DNA from: Flavobacterium sp.
Lineage (GTDB): Bacteria > Bacteroidota > Bacteroidia > Flavobacteriales > Flavobacteriaceae
Assembly: GCA_010365135.1 (NCBI GenBank)
Contig: JAAFGY010000010.1
Span: 1-43,443 of the forward strand
Direction: 5' to 3'
Length of the DNA stretch: 43,443 nt
Of this stretch, positions 9,188 through 19,119 are shown piece after piece (the first letter of the stretch is position 1; every line of letters starts with the position of its first letter). A program made the position numbers and the translations under genes. The notes beneath the pieces were generated by a model, which was not told where the DNA came from, ran no database searches, and worked only from the letters and a program-made list of their open reading frames with translations.

Positions 9188-10162
9188 TTAATTTAAAATA
9201 TGAATTGATTTGATAATAGATTCCAATTCATGCATCAAATCTCGTTCTTCTTTAGAAGGAGAGTAGCAAAATCCTTCTAAAACCAAGATTCTATCGTGCT
9301 GCTCATCAACAATTGCATAATTAATGAACGGCCCAGACATAAATTCATTTTTCAACTCCCAAGTTCCCTTGGTTTCAAAGGTTTCTTTGCCGTCTAATTT
9401 GATTTTAAAAAAATAGGGGGCATAACCTTCTTCGGTAATCATTTGAGAATCAGGCTCTGTTCCGTGAATATACATATCGCCAATGGAATCGCGCATTTTG
9501 ATGATATTACCAATACGGTTTAAGTTTTTTTTGATGGAACTTATTGGAACCTGATAAATCAAAATACTAGTGTTGCCACTTACAATTTCTTTTTTGAGCC
9601 AGATAAATTTACTTGTTTGAACGGCATACAGATATCCCGATGGAATCTTCATGGCGATGTTGAACTCTTTGGCGATTATCTGAGTATTAAGCAGCGATTG
9701 ATTGTTGATTCTTTGGTTTTCGACAATCTCAGTATCTTTTATGATCTGGATTATTTTCGCTGTATTTTCCTCTATAATTTCCACGATATCGGCATTTGTT
9801 TTCCCTGAAATATGAAACACGTTTTGGGGAGATGCGTATTGGTTTTTCTTGATTTCGAATTTGTTTATTTCGGCTTTTTTCACAACAATAATCGTTCGAC
9901 TATCACTCATAAATCCTTCCATAAGTTTCACGGGATATTGGTTTATGGTAAAAAGTGGCTCTTCTTGCGGCAATCCAATTACAGGGGACGCAAACTTATT
10001 TCGAATGCTGTCGCCTATTTCTCCGTTCCATAATTGATCGTCAATAATTACAGAAATGGTATTGATTTTACCAGTAGCTTTTCGCGGTAAATTGTCGTTT
10101 TTCTTATTACAAGAAAAAAACAGGAAGGCAAATAGAAGAAATAAAATAAGGTTTTTATTCAT
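9188..10162 (-). CDS. DUF4837-like lipoprotein
   Basis: Lipobox LFFSCNKK; length and composition typical. Confidence 0.65.
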   Translation of the reverse strand: MNKNLILFLLFAFLFFSCNKKNDNLPRKATGKINTISVIIDDQLWNGEIGDSIRNKFASPVIGLPQEEPLFTINQYPVKLMEGFMSDSRTIIVVKKAEINKFEIKKNQYASPQNVFHISGKTNADIVEIIEENTAKIIQIIKDTEIVENQRINNQSLLNTQIIAKEFNIAMKIPSGYLYAVQTSKFIWLKKEIVSGNTSILIYQVPISSIKKNLNRIGNIIKMRDSIGDMYIHGTEPDSQMITEEGYAPYFFKIKLDGKETFETKGTWELKNEFMSGPFINYAIVDEQHDRILVLEGFCYSPSKEERDLMHELESIIKSIHILN

Positions 10163-10252
10163 TGATTCCGTACTCTATAAAAATGTTATTTATCAAATAT
10201 AGAGAAAAAATACCTACTTTTATAGAAAGGGAAAAAGTGTTTTCAAGAAATT

Positions 10253-10915
10253 TTAATTGTACTCTTTCGAAATATTTTTTAAATGAATATTTCTGAAATC
10301 TATTGGTGTACCTTCATAATTTAAAGAAATTTTTCCTTCGGTTGATGAGGCTTCAAAACATTCATTTACCAATTTTCCATTCAAATATTGAGTGATTTTA
10401 CCCTTATAAGATATGATGGTAATTGAATTCCATTCTCCATAAGGCTTCTCATTGCTACTAAATTTGGGAGAAGTAACGCTTGCTCCAGCTTCAACTAATT
10501 TTCCGTTGACTACCGCAGTAACATTGTCTAGAAAAATAAAATCGCCAGTCGTATTTTCTTTTATTTGAAATTGTATTCCTTTAGGCCAAATGTTATCTGG
10601 CGAATCTACAGGGATGTTGTACATTACACCGCTATTTTTTTTGCCCGTACCTTTGTACTTTTCATCCAGATTCCACCTGAAATCCAGACTAAGCTCAAAA
10701 TTTTTATAGCTTTTTTTGGTCATCAAATAGCCAATATTCGCACCATACATTCTCACCATTCCATCTGTAAACTCATATACTTTTATGGGCTCAATTCTTT
10801 TGGTATTTGCTTTAGTAAAGGCATACCAATCCTTTTTTGAAAAGCTTTTTTGTTGAACAGCGCACGAATTTAAGAGAATTAGAATAGAAAAAGCAACAAT
10901 TATATTTTTGAACAT
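10253..10915 (-). CDS. DUF1080 / 3-keto-disaccharide hydrolase-like lipoprotein
   Basis: Lipobox LNSCAV; NFELSLDFRW...NSGVMYN..GEWNSITIISYKGKITQYLNGKLV. Confidence 0.85.
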   Translation of the reverse strand: MFKNIIVAFSILILLNSCAVQQKSFSKKDWYAFTKANTKRIEPIKVYEFTDGMVRMYGANIGYLMTKKSYKNFELSLDFRWNLDEKYKGTGKKNSGVMYNIPVDSPDNIWPKGIQFQIKENTTGDFIFLDNVTAVVNGKLVEAGASVTSPKFSSNEKPYGEWNSITIISYKGKITQYLNGKLVNECFEASSTEGKISLNYEGTPIDFRNIHLKNISKEYN

Positions 10916-10937
10916 TGGGGTAATTTTAAAACGAAAT

Positions 10938-12800
10938 TTATCCGTTTATTTTTAATTTCATTCCCGGTTTAAGGTCTTCTGAGCCAATATCATTCCATTT
11001 TTTAATGTCCGAGATGCTTACTCCAGGATATTTTTTGGCAATACTATATAAAGAATCTCCTTTTTTAACGTAATAATTAAGCGAATTATTTTTTGATTCT
11101 GAAGCTAAATTATCGCCTCTCTTGAATGTTTCGGCGATAGATTTAGTGATAATTGGAACTTCATTTTTGGATACAATTATAGTACTTCCTAACGCAATAT
11201 TATTATCGGATAAATGGTTCCATTCTTTTAAATCTGTCAACGGTGTGCCAAACTTTTTAGCGATATTTCCAAGATTATCACCTTTTTTAACTACGTATTC
11301 TATGTTTTCTAATTTTAGTGTGGAAGCCATTTCTTCAGTGGAACTTGCCTCATTTTTGGCAGCCACTAAAACTGCTATTTGTTGATTCTCAGATTTGATT
11401 TCTGAAGGAATTTTGTTTGTTTTAGATTCTTTTTTAATGGTTCTAACTACGCTTTCATTGGTAATGATTTTCAGGCTTTTGCCTCGAGCGACTGTATTGC
11501 TTTTTAGCTTATTCCACTTCTTTAAATCCGCAATAGAAACATTATATTTATCTGCAATTTCACCCAGGTTATCTCCGCGTTTCACGGTGTAATATTTTGT
11601 TTTTGGCAGTGTAATTCGTTGAACCGAGTAATTCAATGTGTCGTTCATTACGATAGCTTTTGTAACCTGAAACGGTTTTTCACGAAAATCCAAATCGCGT
11701 TGTACATATGCATAAACTTTGTCTTCGTTTGAAGCAAAAACGGCAATTTTATCCTTTGGTAATCTCAAAAAATGAGCTTGATCGTTATAAACTGGAATCA
11801 CATTCATTTTATAAGATGGATTCAAAAGCTGCAATTGAGCTACCGGAACATCGAGCAAATCCGAAATTTGTTTGAACGACATTTGCTTTTTAATCATAAT
11901 GGTATCCGTAGCAAATTGTTTGACCAATGCTCTGTCTGGCTTAATTCCATGTTCATTATGGTATTCGTAAATGTACATCGTTGCTAAAAAAGCAGGAACA
12001 TATCCTTGTGTTTCTTTTGGTAAATTTTTTCGAATATTCCAATAATTTTGTTGTCCACCAGAACGACGAATCGCTTTAGTAACATTTCCTGGTCCAGAAT
12101 TATAAGAGGCCAAAACCAAGTCCCAATCCCCAAAAATTTTGTACATATTTGTCATATATTGCGCGGCGGCTTCACTAGATTTTAATGGATCGCTACGTTC
12201 GTCAACATAGGAGTCAATTTTTAAATTGTACAATTTCCCAGTTTGATACATAAATTGCCAAAGTCCGGTTGCGCCCATTCTTGAAACCGCTTTTGGGTTC
12301 AAAGCTGATTCTACCACTGCCAAATATTTTATTTCTAATGGCACATTTTGTTTGGCCAAAGCCTCTTCAAACATTGGAAAATAATATTCCGATATGGCCA
12401 TTAATCTTGCAAAGGATTTCTTCCTATTCTTTAAAAAGGACTTGATGATGTTTTCCAGTCCTTGATTGTATTCAATATTGAAAGGGGATTTTGCATCCAT
12501 CGCCGCAAGTCGTTGTTTCAACAATTCCGTGGGCAACTCATAATCCACTTTTTCATCAATATTGATGTTTTTTATGTCATCAGAAATATCATTGTATAGA
12601 TCCAAATTCGCCAATTCCTTAAGCCAAAGACTGTCGACACAAGAGGCCATATCGTCTTTTACGAAAGTTTTTTTGATGGAATCTAAATAGAAATTATTAG
12701 TTTCGGTTTTGGCAATCCCTTTGTTTTCAAAAGATTTCTGTGAAAACAAAGAGAGTGACAATAATAGAAAAACCGATAGGGAGGTGTTTTTTATATTCAT
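10938..12800 (-). CDS. Lytic transglycosylase with C-terminal LysM domains (MltD-like)
   Basis: ESALNPKAVSRMGATGLWQFM..YNSGPGNV; several YxVKxGDxLxxIAxKY LysM segments; start taken at MNIKNTS with signal peptide. Confidence 0.92.
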   Translation of the reverse strand: MNIKNTSLSVFLLLSLSLFSQKSFENKGIAKTETNNFYLDSIKKTFVKDDMASCVDSLWLKELANLDLYNDISDDIKNINIDEKVDYELPTELLKQRLAAMDAKSPFNIEYNQGLENIIKSFLKNRKKSFARLMAISEYYFPMFEEALAKQNVPLEIKYLAVVESALNPKAVSRMGATGLWQFMYQTGKLYNLKIDSYVDERSDPLKSSEAAAQYMTNMYKIFGDWDLVLASYNSGPGNVTKAIRRSGGQQNYWNIRKNLPKETQGYVPAFLATMYIYEYHNEHGIKPDRALVKQFATDTIMIKKQMSFKQISDLLDVPVAQLQLLNPSYKMNVIPVYNDQAHFLRLPKDKIAVFASNEDKVYAYVQRDLDFREKPFQVTKAIVMNDTLNYSVQRITLPKTKYYTVKRGDNLGEIADKYNVSIADLKKWNKLKSNTVARGKSLKIITNESVVRTIKKESKTNKIPSEIKSENQQIAVLVAAKNEASSTEEMASTLKLENIEYVVKKGDNLGNIAKKFGTPLTDLKEWNHLSDNNIALGSTIIVSKNEVPIITKSIAETFKRGDNLASESKNNSLNYYVKKGDSLYSIAKKYPGVSISDIKKWNDIGSEDLKPGMKLKING

Positions 12801-12911
12801 ACTTTTTTTAATCAACGTGCTATATTTCAAACGATTGAAAACAAATCGTCTTTTGCAAACATAATACGTTAAAACTAAAAATTTCAGTAAATATTGTTAA
12901 AAATGCATTGT

Positions 12912-14099
12912 TTAGTCCAAAATAGCAGCAATTCCGGGTAAAATCTTACCCTCAAGCATTTCGAGCATGGCTCCTCCGCCAGTTGAAACATAACTCACTT
13001 TGTCTTCAAATCCAAACTGTTTTACTGCCGCAACTGAATCTCCACCGCCCACAAGTGAGAAGGCTCCGTTTGCTGTAGCTTCGGCAATAAAATTACCTAA
13101 TTCAATGGTTCCGTTTGCAAATTTTTCCATTTCAAAAACGCCTAATGGCCCATTCCAAAGTATAGTTTTTGATTCTAAAATTACTTTTTTGAAATTTTCT
13201 AATGATTTTGGTCCAGCATCCAATCCTTGCCATCCGTCAGGAATTTCACGAACATCAACAATTTTAGTATTGGCATCGTTCGAAAACGCATCTGCAGCAA
13301 CAACATCAACCGGTATATGAATTTGAACGCCTTTTTCTTTGGCTAATCTCAAAATTTCTAAGGCCAATTCTTGTTTGTCGTCTTCACAAATCGATTCTCC
13401 AATTTTTCCGCCCAAAGCTTTAACGAAAGTAAAAGTCATTCCACCTCCTATAATCATATGATCCACTTTGTCCAAAATGTTCTCGATAACAGTAATTTTC
13501 GACGAAACTTTTGAACCTCCAAGAACTGCCGTAACTGGTTTTTTAGAATCTTTTAAAACCTTGTTCAAGCTTTCGATTTCCTTTGCTAATAATAATCCAA
13601 AACATTTCTCATTTGGAAAAAATTGTGCAATTATAGTTGTCGAAGCGTGCGCTCTGTGTGCTGTTCCGAAAGCGTCGTTCACATAAATATCTCCAAATGA
13701 GGCTAATTCTTTTGCAAAATTTACATCTCCAGCTTCTTCTTCAGCATAAAATCGTAAATTTTCTAATAATAAAATTTGTCCTGCTTGCAAATTACTTACC
13801 GCTTTCTCAACTTGGGCACCAATACAATCTGGCGAAAAGAAAACAGTTTGCCCAAGAACTTCTGAAACTTTTTTTACTATATGTTCCAAAGAATATTTTT
13901 TTTCAAATCCTTTTGGTCGTCCTAAATGTGACATCAAAATTACGCTACCACCATCGGCAAGAATTTTATCAATTGTAGGTTTTGCTGCTTCAATACGAGT
14001 GGCATCCGTTACGTTAAAATTTTCGTCCAAAGGCACGTTAAAATCAACGCGGATAATGGCTTTTTTGTTTTTAAAATCGAAATCGTTTATAGTTTTCAT
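12912..14099 (-). CDS. pgk: Phosphoglycerate kinase
   Basis: [33 protein letters not shown]; start at MKTINDFDF. Confidence 0.97.
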   Translation of the reverse strand: MKTINDFDFKNKKAIIRVDFNVPLDENFNVTDATRIEAAKPTIDKILADGGSVILMSHLGRPKGFEKKYSLEHIVKKVSEVLGQTVFFSPDCIGAQVEKAVSNLQAGQILLLENLRFYAEEEAGDVNFAKELASFGDIYVNDAFGTAHRAHASTTIIAQFFPNEKCFGLLLAKEIESLNKVLKDSKKPVTAVLGGSKVSSKITVIENILDKVDHMIIGGGMTFTFVKALGGKIGESICEDDKQELALEILRLAKEKGVQIHIPVDVVAADAFSNDANTKIVDVREIPDGWQGLDAGPKSLENFKKVILESKTILWNGPLGVFEMEKFANGTIELGNFIAEATANGAFSLVGGGDSVAAVKQFGFEDKVSYVSTGGGAMLEMLEGKILPGIAAILD

Positions 14100-14469
14100 G
14101 GTCTGTTTGTTTAATTTTTTTTGAAAGAATAACAAATATAGAACATTTTATAAACTTAAAAATAAGAATAGTTTTAAAATTATAGCAATCTATTAACGAA
14201 AACGTTATAATTAAATGAATTTTTCTATTTTTAAAAAAATGTTCAAAAGACTTGTCTATACTTTGTTTGAAATAATTAAAGGTTCGCCAAAAAAAAGCAA
14301 ATCAACAAAGCCTACAGAATTATTACATTTTCTACGGATATATCGTCCAAAACACTGTTTACTAAACTTGAGGATAAAACAACTTCGAATCATAAATTAC
14401 ATTAAAAATGATTTACTTTTTCGAAGGTTTCAAAGCAATAAGATTTTGCAGTTTTGATGCTTTTTATTC

Positions 14470-14477
14470 TATATTTG
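14470..14477 (+). promoter_or_regulatory. -7 element TATATTTG immediately upstream of holB
   Basis: Only 4 nt separate the motif from ATG 14482. Confidence 0.55.
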
Positions 14478-14481
14478 CCTT

Positions 14482-15630
14482 ATGCAGTTTTCAAAAATTT
14501 TAGGGCAAGATTACATCAAAAATCATTTAACGCGAAGTGCCAATTTGCGCAGAATTCCACACGCACAATTGTTTGTCGGACCAGAAGGAAGTGGCACTTT
14601 GCCAATGGCAATCGCTTATGCGCAATACATTTTGTGCAACAATCAACACGGTGAAAATTTGGGTTCTAATGAAAGTTGTAACCTTAAATTCGAAAAGATT
14701 TCGCATCCTGATTTGCATTTTGTTTATCCAACGGTAAGTACCGAGGAAGTAAAGAAAAACCCAAAAAGCATTGATTTCATTGCCGATTGGCGATTGTTTG
14801 TCACTCAAAATCCTTACGGCGGTTTGTTCGATTGGTATTCCGTTTTAGGTGTGCAAAATAAACAAGGCGAAATCCGTGTTGATGATGCTCAGGAAATTCT
14901 AAAATCTTTGGCTTTAAAATCCTACGAAGGCGGTTATAAAATTATGATTGTTTGGATGGCCGACAAAATGAATATTGCTGCCTCCAATAAATTACTAAAA
15001 TTACTAGAAGAACCACCCGAAAAAACAGTTTTTATTCTAATTTCAGAAAATGAGGAAGATATTATCCAGACGATACGTTCTCGTTGTCAAGTTTTGCATT
15101 TTAATGGATTAAGCGAGCAAATTATAGCAGCTGCCTTGGTTTCTCGTGAAAATATTGAACCAAAACTAGCCACAAAAATAGCGCATCAAGCACAGGGAAA
15201 TTACAACAAAGCCCTGCATTTGCTTAAAGACGACAACGACGAATTCCCGTTCGAACAATGGTTTGTGGTTTGGGTTCGTGCTGCTTTTCAAGCCAAAAAA
15301 AATGCAGCTGTAATTAGCGATTTAATTCATTGGAGTGAACAAATTGCAGCTTTGGGAAGAGAAACCCAAAAGAAATTCTTAGAATATTGCATCGATATTT
15401 TCCGCCAAGCCTTGCTGCATAATTATGAAACGCCAAGTTTAGTTTATTTTGAGCCCACGGTCGAAAAATTTACCATAGGTAAATTTGCGCCTTTTGTAAA
15501 CGGAAACAACATCAACGAAATATTTCAGGAATTGTCCGATGCCATTTACCATATTGAACGCAACGGAAATGCTAAAATTATTTTGACGGATTTATCCATA
15601 AAACTGACTCGTTTAATACATAAAAAATAA
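14482..15630 (+). CDS. holB: DNA polymerase III subunit delta'
   Basis: MQFSKILGQDYIKNHLTRSA..HAQLFVGPEGSG..NKLLKLLEEPPEKTVFILISE. Confidence 0.9.
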   Translation: MQFSKILGQDYIKNHLTRSANLRRIPHAQLFVGPEGSGTLPMAIAYAQYILCNNQHGENLGSNESCNLKFEKISHPDLHFVYPTVSTEEVKKNPKSIDFIADWRLFVTQNPYGGLFDWYSVLGVQNKQGEIRVDDAQEILKSLALKSYEGGYKIMIVWMADKMNIAASNKLLKLLEEPPEKTVFILISENEEDIIQTIRSRCQVLHFNGLSEQIIAAALVSRENIEPKLATKIAHQAQGNYNKALHLLKDDNDEFPFEQWFVVWVRAAFQAKKNAAVISDLIHWSEQIAALGRETQKKFLEYCIDIFRQALLHNYETPSLVYFEPTVEKFTIGKFAPFVNGNNINEIFQELSDAIYHIERNGNAKIILTDLSIKLTRLIHKK

Positions 15631-15699
15631 GTTTATGAACCATCACGGGCAATGACAATTTCTGCAATCAAAAATCATTAATCTTCAATCAATAATTAG

Positions 15700-16209
15700 A
15701 TGACTTCAAAACATCCTTCTGAATCCTTGACCGTATTAACTGATTTGGTTTTGCCAAGCGAAACCAATCCGTTGAACAACCTTTTTGGTGGCGAATTATT
15801 GGCTCGAATGGATCGTGCCGCCAGCATCGCCGCAGGAAGACATTCGCGCAGAATTGCCGTAACGGTTTCTGTAAATCATGTGGCTTTCAACAAGGCCATT
15901 CCGTTGGGAAGCGTTGTTATCATTGAAGCAAAAGTATCGAGAGCCTTCAAGACTTCAATGGAAATTTACCTTGATGTTTGGATCGAAGAAAAAGAATCTG
16001 GCCAAAGAACCAAGTCTAACGAAGCCATTTACACTTTTGTCGCGGTAGATGAAATGGGAACGCCTGTTGAAGTTCCTCATATAATTCCCGAAACCAAAAT
16101 TGAAGAACACCGTTATCATGACGCCTTGAGAAGAAAACAATTGAGCTTGGTCTTGGCTGGGAAATTGAATCCTCACGACGCTACTGAATTGAAGGCGTTG
16201 TTTGTTTGA
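15700..16209 (+). CDS. Acyl-CoA thioesterase (hotdog fold)
   Basis: NNLFGGELLARMDRAASIAAGRH. Confidence 0.9.
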   Translation: MTSKHPSESLTVLTDLVLPSETNPLNNLFGGELLARMDRAASIAAGRHSRRIAVTVSVNHVAFNKAIPLGSVVIIEAKVSRAFKTSMEIYLDVWIEEKESGQRTKSNEAIYTFVAVDEMGTPVEVPHIIPETKIEEHRYHDALRRKQLSLVLAGKLNPHDATELKALFV

Positions 16210-16221
16210 AAAATCTAATTT

Positions 16222-16268
16222 GCCACAGATTCACAGATTTCAAACCATCAAATCTGTGAAACTATGGC
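16222..16268. repeat. Inverted repeat of the gccacagattcacagattt type
   Basis: gccacagattcacagattt ... aaatctgtgaaactatggc. Confidence 0.7.
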
Positions 16269-16285
16269 GATGAAATGAAATAATT

Positions 16286-16304
16286 ATTTGCGAATTTGCG
16301 GTAA
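16286..16304 (+). repeat. Dispersed repeat atttgcgaatttgcggtaa
   Basis: Exact 19-nt reverse-complement match at 22430-22448. Confidence 0.8.
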
Positions 16305-16389
16305 ATTCCTTTTTAAAAACTAAAAGAAATTCCTATTGTTACTTCCAAAAAAAGAAGTATTTTTACAAAAAGATAAGCACAAAAAATAA

Positions 16390-17415
16390 ATGAAAGAAAA
16401 GGTAAAAGAGATGAGTTCAGAGAAAGAAGCCAAATTAAAAGCACTACAGCTTACACTTGACAAGCTGGATAAGACTTACGGAAAAGGCACCGTAATGAAA
16501 ATGGGCGACAAAGCCATCGTAGAAGTAGAAACTATTTCTTCTGGGTCTTTGGGAATCGATTTAGCCTTGGGAGTTGGCGGTTATCCAAGAGGAAGAGTGA
16601 TCGAAATATACGGTCCAGAATCTTCTGGGAAAACAACCTTGACTTTGCACGCTATTGCCGAAGCCCAAAAAGCCGGTGGAATCGCTGCATTTATTGATGC
16701 AGAACACGCTTTCGATAGAAATTATGCCGAAAAATTAGGCGTTGACATCGAAAATTTAATTATATCGCAACCGGATAATGGAGAACAAGCTTTGGAAATT
16801 GCCGAGAATTTAATTCGTTCAGGAGCAATCGACATTGTTGTTATTGACTCGGTTGCCGCTTTGACTCCAAAAAGTGAAATCGAAGGCGAAATGGGAGATT
16901 CTAAAATGGGTCTTCACGCTCGTTTGATGTCGCAAGCCTTGAGAAAATTGACAGGAACCATCAGCAAAACCAATTGTACCGTTTTCTTCATCAATCAGTT
17001 GAGAGAGAAAATTGGGGTAATGTTCGGAAATCCAGAAACCACAACAGGTGGAAATGCATTGAAGTTTTATGCTTCAGTTCGTTTGGATATTCGTCGTTCT
17101 ACACAAATTAAAGATGGCGACAACGTACTTGGAAACAGAACCAAAGTTAAAGTGGTAAAAAACAAAGTTGCTCCACCTTTCAAAACTGCCGAATTTGACA
17201 TTATGTATGGCGAAGGAATTTCAAAAACGGGCGAAATCTTGGATCTTGCCGTTGAGTTTGAAATTATCAAAAAAGCAGGTTCTTGGTTCAGTTATGGTGA
17301 AACCAAATTAGGACAAGGTCGTGATGCGGTGAAAGCTTTAATAAAAGACAATCCAGAATTAGCCGATGAATTAGAAGCTAAAATCAAGGCTTTGATAAAA
17401 GAAAAAAATGCTTAA
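16390..17415 (+). CDS. recA: Recombinase RecA
   Basis: [39 protein letters not shown]; alternative start ATG 16411 ([12 protein letters not shown]). Confidence 0.98.
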   Translation: MKEKVKEMSSEKEAKLKALQLTLDKLDKTYGKGTVMKMGDKAIVEVETISSGSLGIDLALGVGGYPRGRVIEIYGPESSGKTTLTLHAIAEAQKAGGIAAFIDAEHAFDRNYAEKLGVDIENLIISQPDNGEQALEIAENLIRSGAIDIVVIDSVAALTPKSEIEGEMGDSKMGLHARLMSQALRKLTGTISKTNCTVFFINQLREKIGVMFGNPETTTGGNALKFYASVRLDIRRSTQIKDGDNVLGNRTKVKVVKNKVAPPFKTAEFDIMYGEGISKTGEILDLAVEFEIIKKAGSWFSYGETKLGQGRDAVKALIKDNPELADELEAKIKALIKEKNA

Positions 17416-17435
17416 AATTGTTTAATAAAATTATT

Positions 17436-17470
17436 AAATGCTCAAACCAATCGTTTGAGCATTTTTTTTT
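17436..17470 (+). terminator. recA terminator
   Basis: aaatgctcaaac/gtttgagcattt stem plus T run. Confidence 0.9.
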
Positions 17471-17489
17471 AGTTAAATCAAATCAAGAA

Positions 17490-17517
17490 GCAACCTTTTA
17501 TAATTTCATTCCTCTTA
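17490..17517 (+). promoter_or_regulatory. Putative ECF-type promoter GCAACCTTTT-N13-TCTTA
   Basis: Same motif and spacing at 18072-18099. Confidence 0.5.
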
Positions 17518-17548
17518 TGATAAGATTATTAACTTAAACAAAATTAAA

Positions 17549-17959
17549 ATGAAAAGATTAAAATTGAAAGCTATCGCTTTAGTATTATTGGTAACAACAG
17601 GATTCGTCTCTTGCAACAATGATGATGACACTCCATCATTTACAACCAAAAAAACTTTGGTTAGCGTAGTAACTGGGCCTACAACTGGTGCTGTAAATCA
17701 AGAATTGACATTGAATGTTACCTTTGCAGTAGATAACAGCTGTGGTGCGTTTAATAAGTTTATTGAAACCACAACCGACAAAACCTCAGTTATTGAAGTA
17801 GAAGCCAAATATGAAGGTTCAAATTGTGGAACAACTGCTGCCACAAAAACTTCAACTTACAAATTTAAGGCTACAACTGTTGGAACTTATATCCTTAAGT
17901 TTAAAAAATCGGCTACTGAGTTTGTTACTCAAACCATTGTGATCACTGCTGCCCCATAA
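17549..17959 (+). CDS. Small lipoprotein, two Cys, predicted beta-sandwich
   Basis: Lipobox TGFVSC followed by NNDDD; same size and layout as 18154-18564 product. Confidence 0.8.
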   Translation: MKRLKLKAIALVLLVTTGFVSCNNDDDTPSFTTKKTLVSVVTGPTTGAVNQELTLNVTFAVDNSCGAFNKFIETTTDKTSVIEVEAKYEGSNCGTTAATKTSTYKFKATTVGTYILKFKKSATEFVTQTIVITAAP

Positions 17960-17982
17960 TTTTGCAACAAATTTTTTATACT

Positions 17983-18008
17983 AAAGGCTGGTTTTTCAAC
18001 CAGCCTTT
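17983..18008 (+). terminator. Terminator after first lipoprotein gene
   Basis: aaaggctggtt tttc aaccagccttt hairpin. Confidence 0.75.
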
Positions 18009-18071
18009 ATTGTTATAAACAGTATTTTAAATCGAAGATGAAAAAAATGAAAAAAAAATTGCTTTTTACAC

Positions 18072-18099
18072 GCAACCTTTTTCATATAACACAATCTAA
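18072..18099 (+). promoter_or_regulatory. Putative ECF-type promoter GCAACCTTTT-N13-TCTAA
   Basis: Same motif and spacing as 17490-17517. Confidence 0.5.
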
Positions 18100-18153
18100 A
18101 CATAAAAGCCCAAGTTGAGTAAAAAATTTAGTAATCCTTAAATTTTTAAAAAA

Positions 18154-18564
18154 ATGAAAAAAATCGTTTTATTTTTAATTCTAATCACCTCTGTTTTAAG
18201 TTGCACTCTTGATGATGACAATCCTACTTATACTTATAGTGTTTTGCCTGTTGATAGCTATGTTGTGCCTGATAGTTTTACTTTAGGACAAACCTATGAA
18301 ATAAAATTGAAGTACCAGAAACCGACTGCTTGTCACATTTATCAAGGAATTTATTATGACAAAAACTTAAACACCAGAACAATTGCCATTCAGACTGCTC
18401 TACAAAACGAGCAGGTTTGTACAACTGAAATCCCTCCTGTTTCAGAAGTTTCGTTTAACTTTACAGTTACGAATACTGGTTCCTATATCTTTAAATTTTA
18501 CAAAGGTGAAGATACTACTGGAAAAGATATTTTTGAAGATGTTGAGATTCCGGTAGTTCCATAA
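18154..18564 (+). CDS. Small lipoprotein, paralog-like to 17549-17959 product
   Basis: Lipobox SVLSC followed by TLDDD; ...TACHIYQ...QVCTTE...NTGSYIFKF. Confidence 0.8.
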   Translation: MKKIVLFLILITSVLSCTLDDDNPTYTYSVLPVDSYVVPDSFTLGQTYEIKLKYQKPTACHIYQGIYYDKNLNTRTIAIQTALQNEQVCTTEIPPVSEVSFNFTVTNTGSYIFKFYKGEDTTGKDIFEDVEIPVVP

Positions 18565-18576
18565 AAGAAAAAATCT

Positions 18577-19119
18577 GTGATATTAGAAAAGCTAATTAGT
18601 GACTGCAAAAAAAACCAACCAAAAGCTCAAGAACAATTGTATCGATTGTTTGAGAAAAAGTTTTTTGGGTTATGTTTGAAATATTCCTCTAGTTATGCCG
18701 ATGCACAAGATAATTTTCAAGAAGGATTCTTAATTATATTTCGAAAAATCAATCAATACAGCGGTAAAGGTTCTTTTGAAGGCTGGGCAAAAAGAATACT
18801 AATTAATAACGCACTTCAAAAATACAAAGGAGTGCGTTTTATGGAAGTATTAAACGATAATATCCCTGATGTTGATGTAGAAATAGACGAAGAAGAAATA
18901 TCTCTAGACTTTTTAATGCAAATTATTCACGAACTCCCCGATCAGTACCGAATTGTTTTTAGTTTATATGTATTAGATGATTATTCACATCAAGAAATTA
19001 GCGAAATGCTCTCCATTTCTACAGGTACAACTAAATCGAATCTTCATAGAGCGAGACTTATCTTGAAAGAAAAAATTGAAAAAAAAACAGTGACTAATCA
19101 AAAAATATCGGCAAAATGA
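18577..19119 (+). CDS. RNA polymerase sigma-70 family (ECF-type) factor
   Basis: Region 2 (DAQDNFQEGFLIIFRKINQYSGKGSFEGWAKRILINNAL) and region 4 (LPDQYRIVFSLYVLDDYSHQEISEMLSISTGTTKSNLHRAR); GTG start. Confidence 0.95.
   Translation: MILEKLISDCKKNQPKAQEQLYRLFEKKFFGLCLKYSSSYADAQDNFQEGFLIIFRKINQYSGKGSFEGWAKRILINNALQKYKGVRFMEVLNDNIPDVDVEIDEEEISLDFLMQIIHELPDQYRIVFSLYVLDDYSHQEISEMLSISTGTTKSNLHRARLILKEKIEKKTVTNQKISAK

Noticed and set aside
10938-12800. LysM repeats as a novel repeat array
   Set aside because: Standard LysM domains of an MltD-like lytic transglycosylase.
13000-13978. Plus-strand ORFs antisense to pgk
   Set aside because: Shadow ORFs of a strongly conserved gene, no independent signals.
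14215-14457. Plus-strand 80-aa ORF between pgk and holB
   Set aside because: No recognisable family and Lys/Ile-rich AT-driven composition; cannot be supported as a gene.
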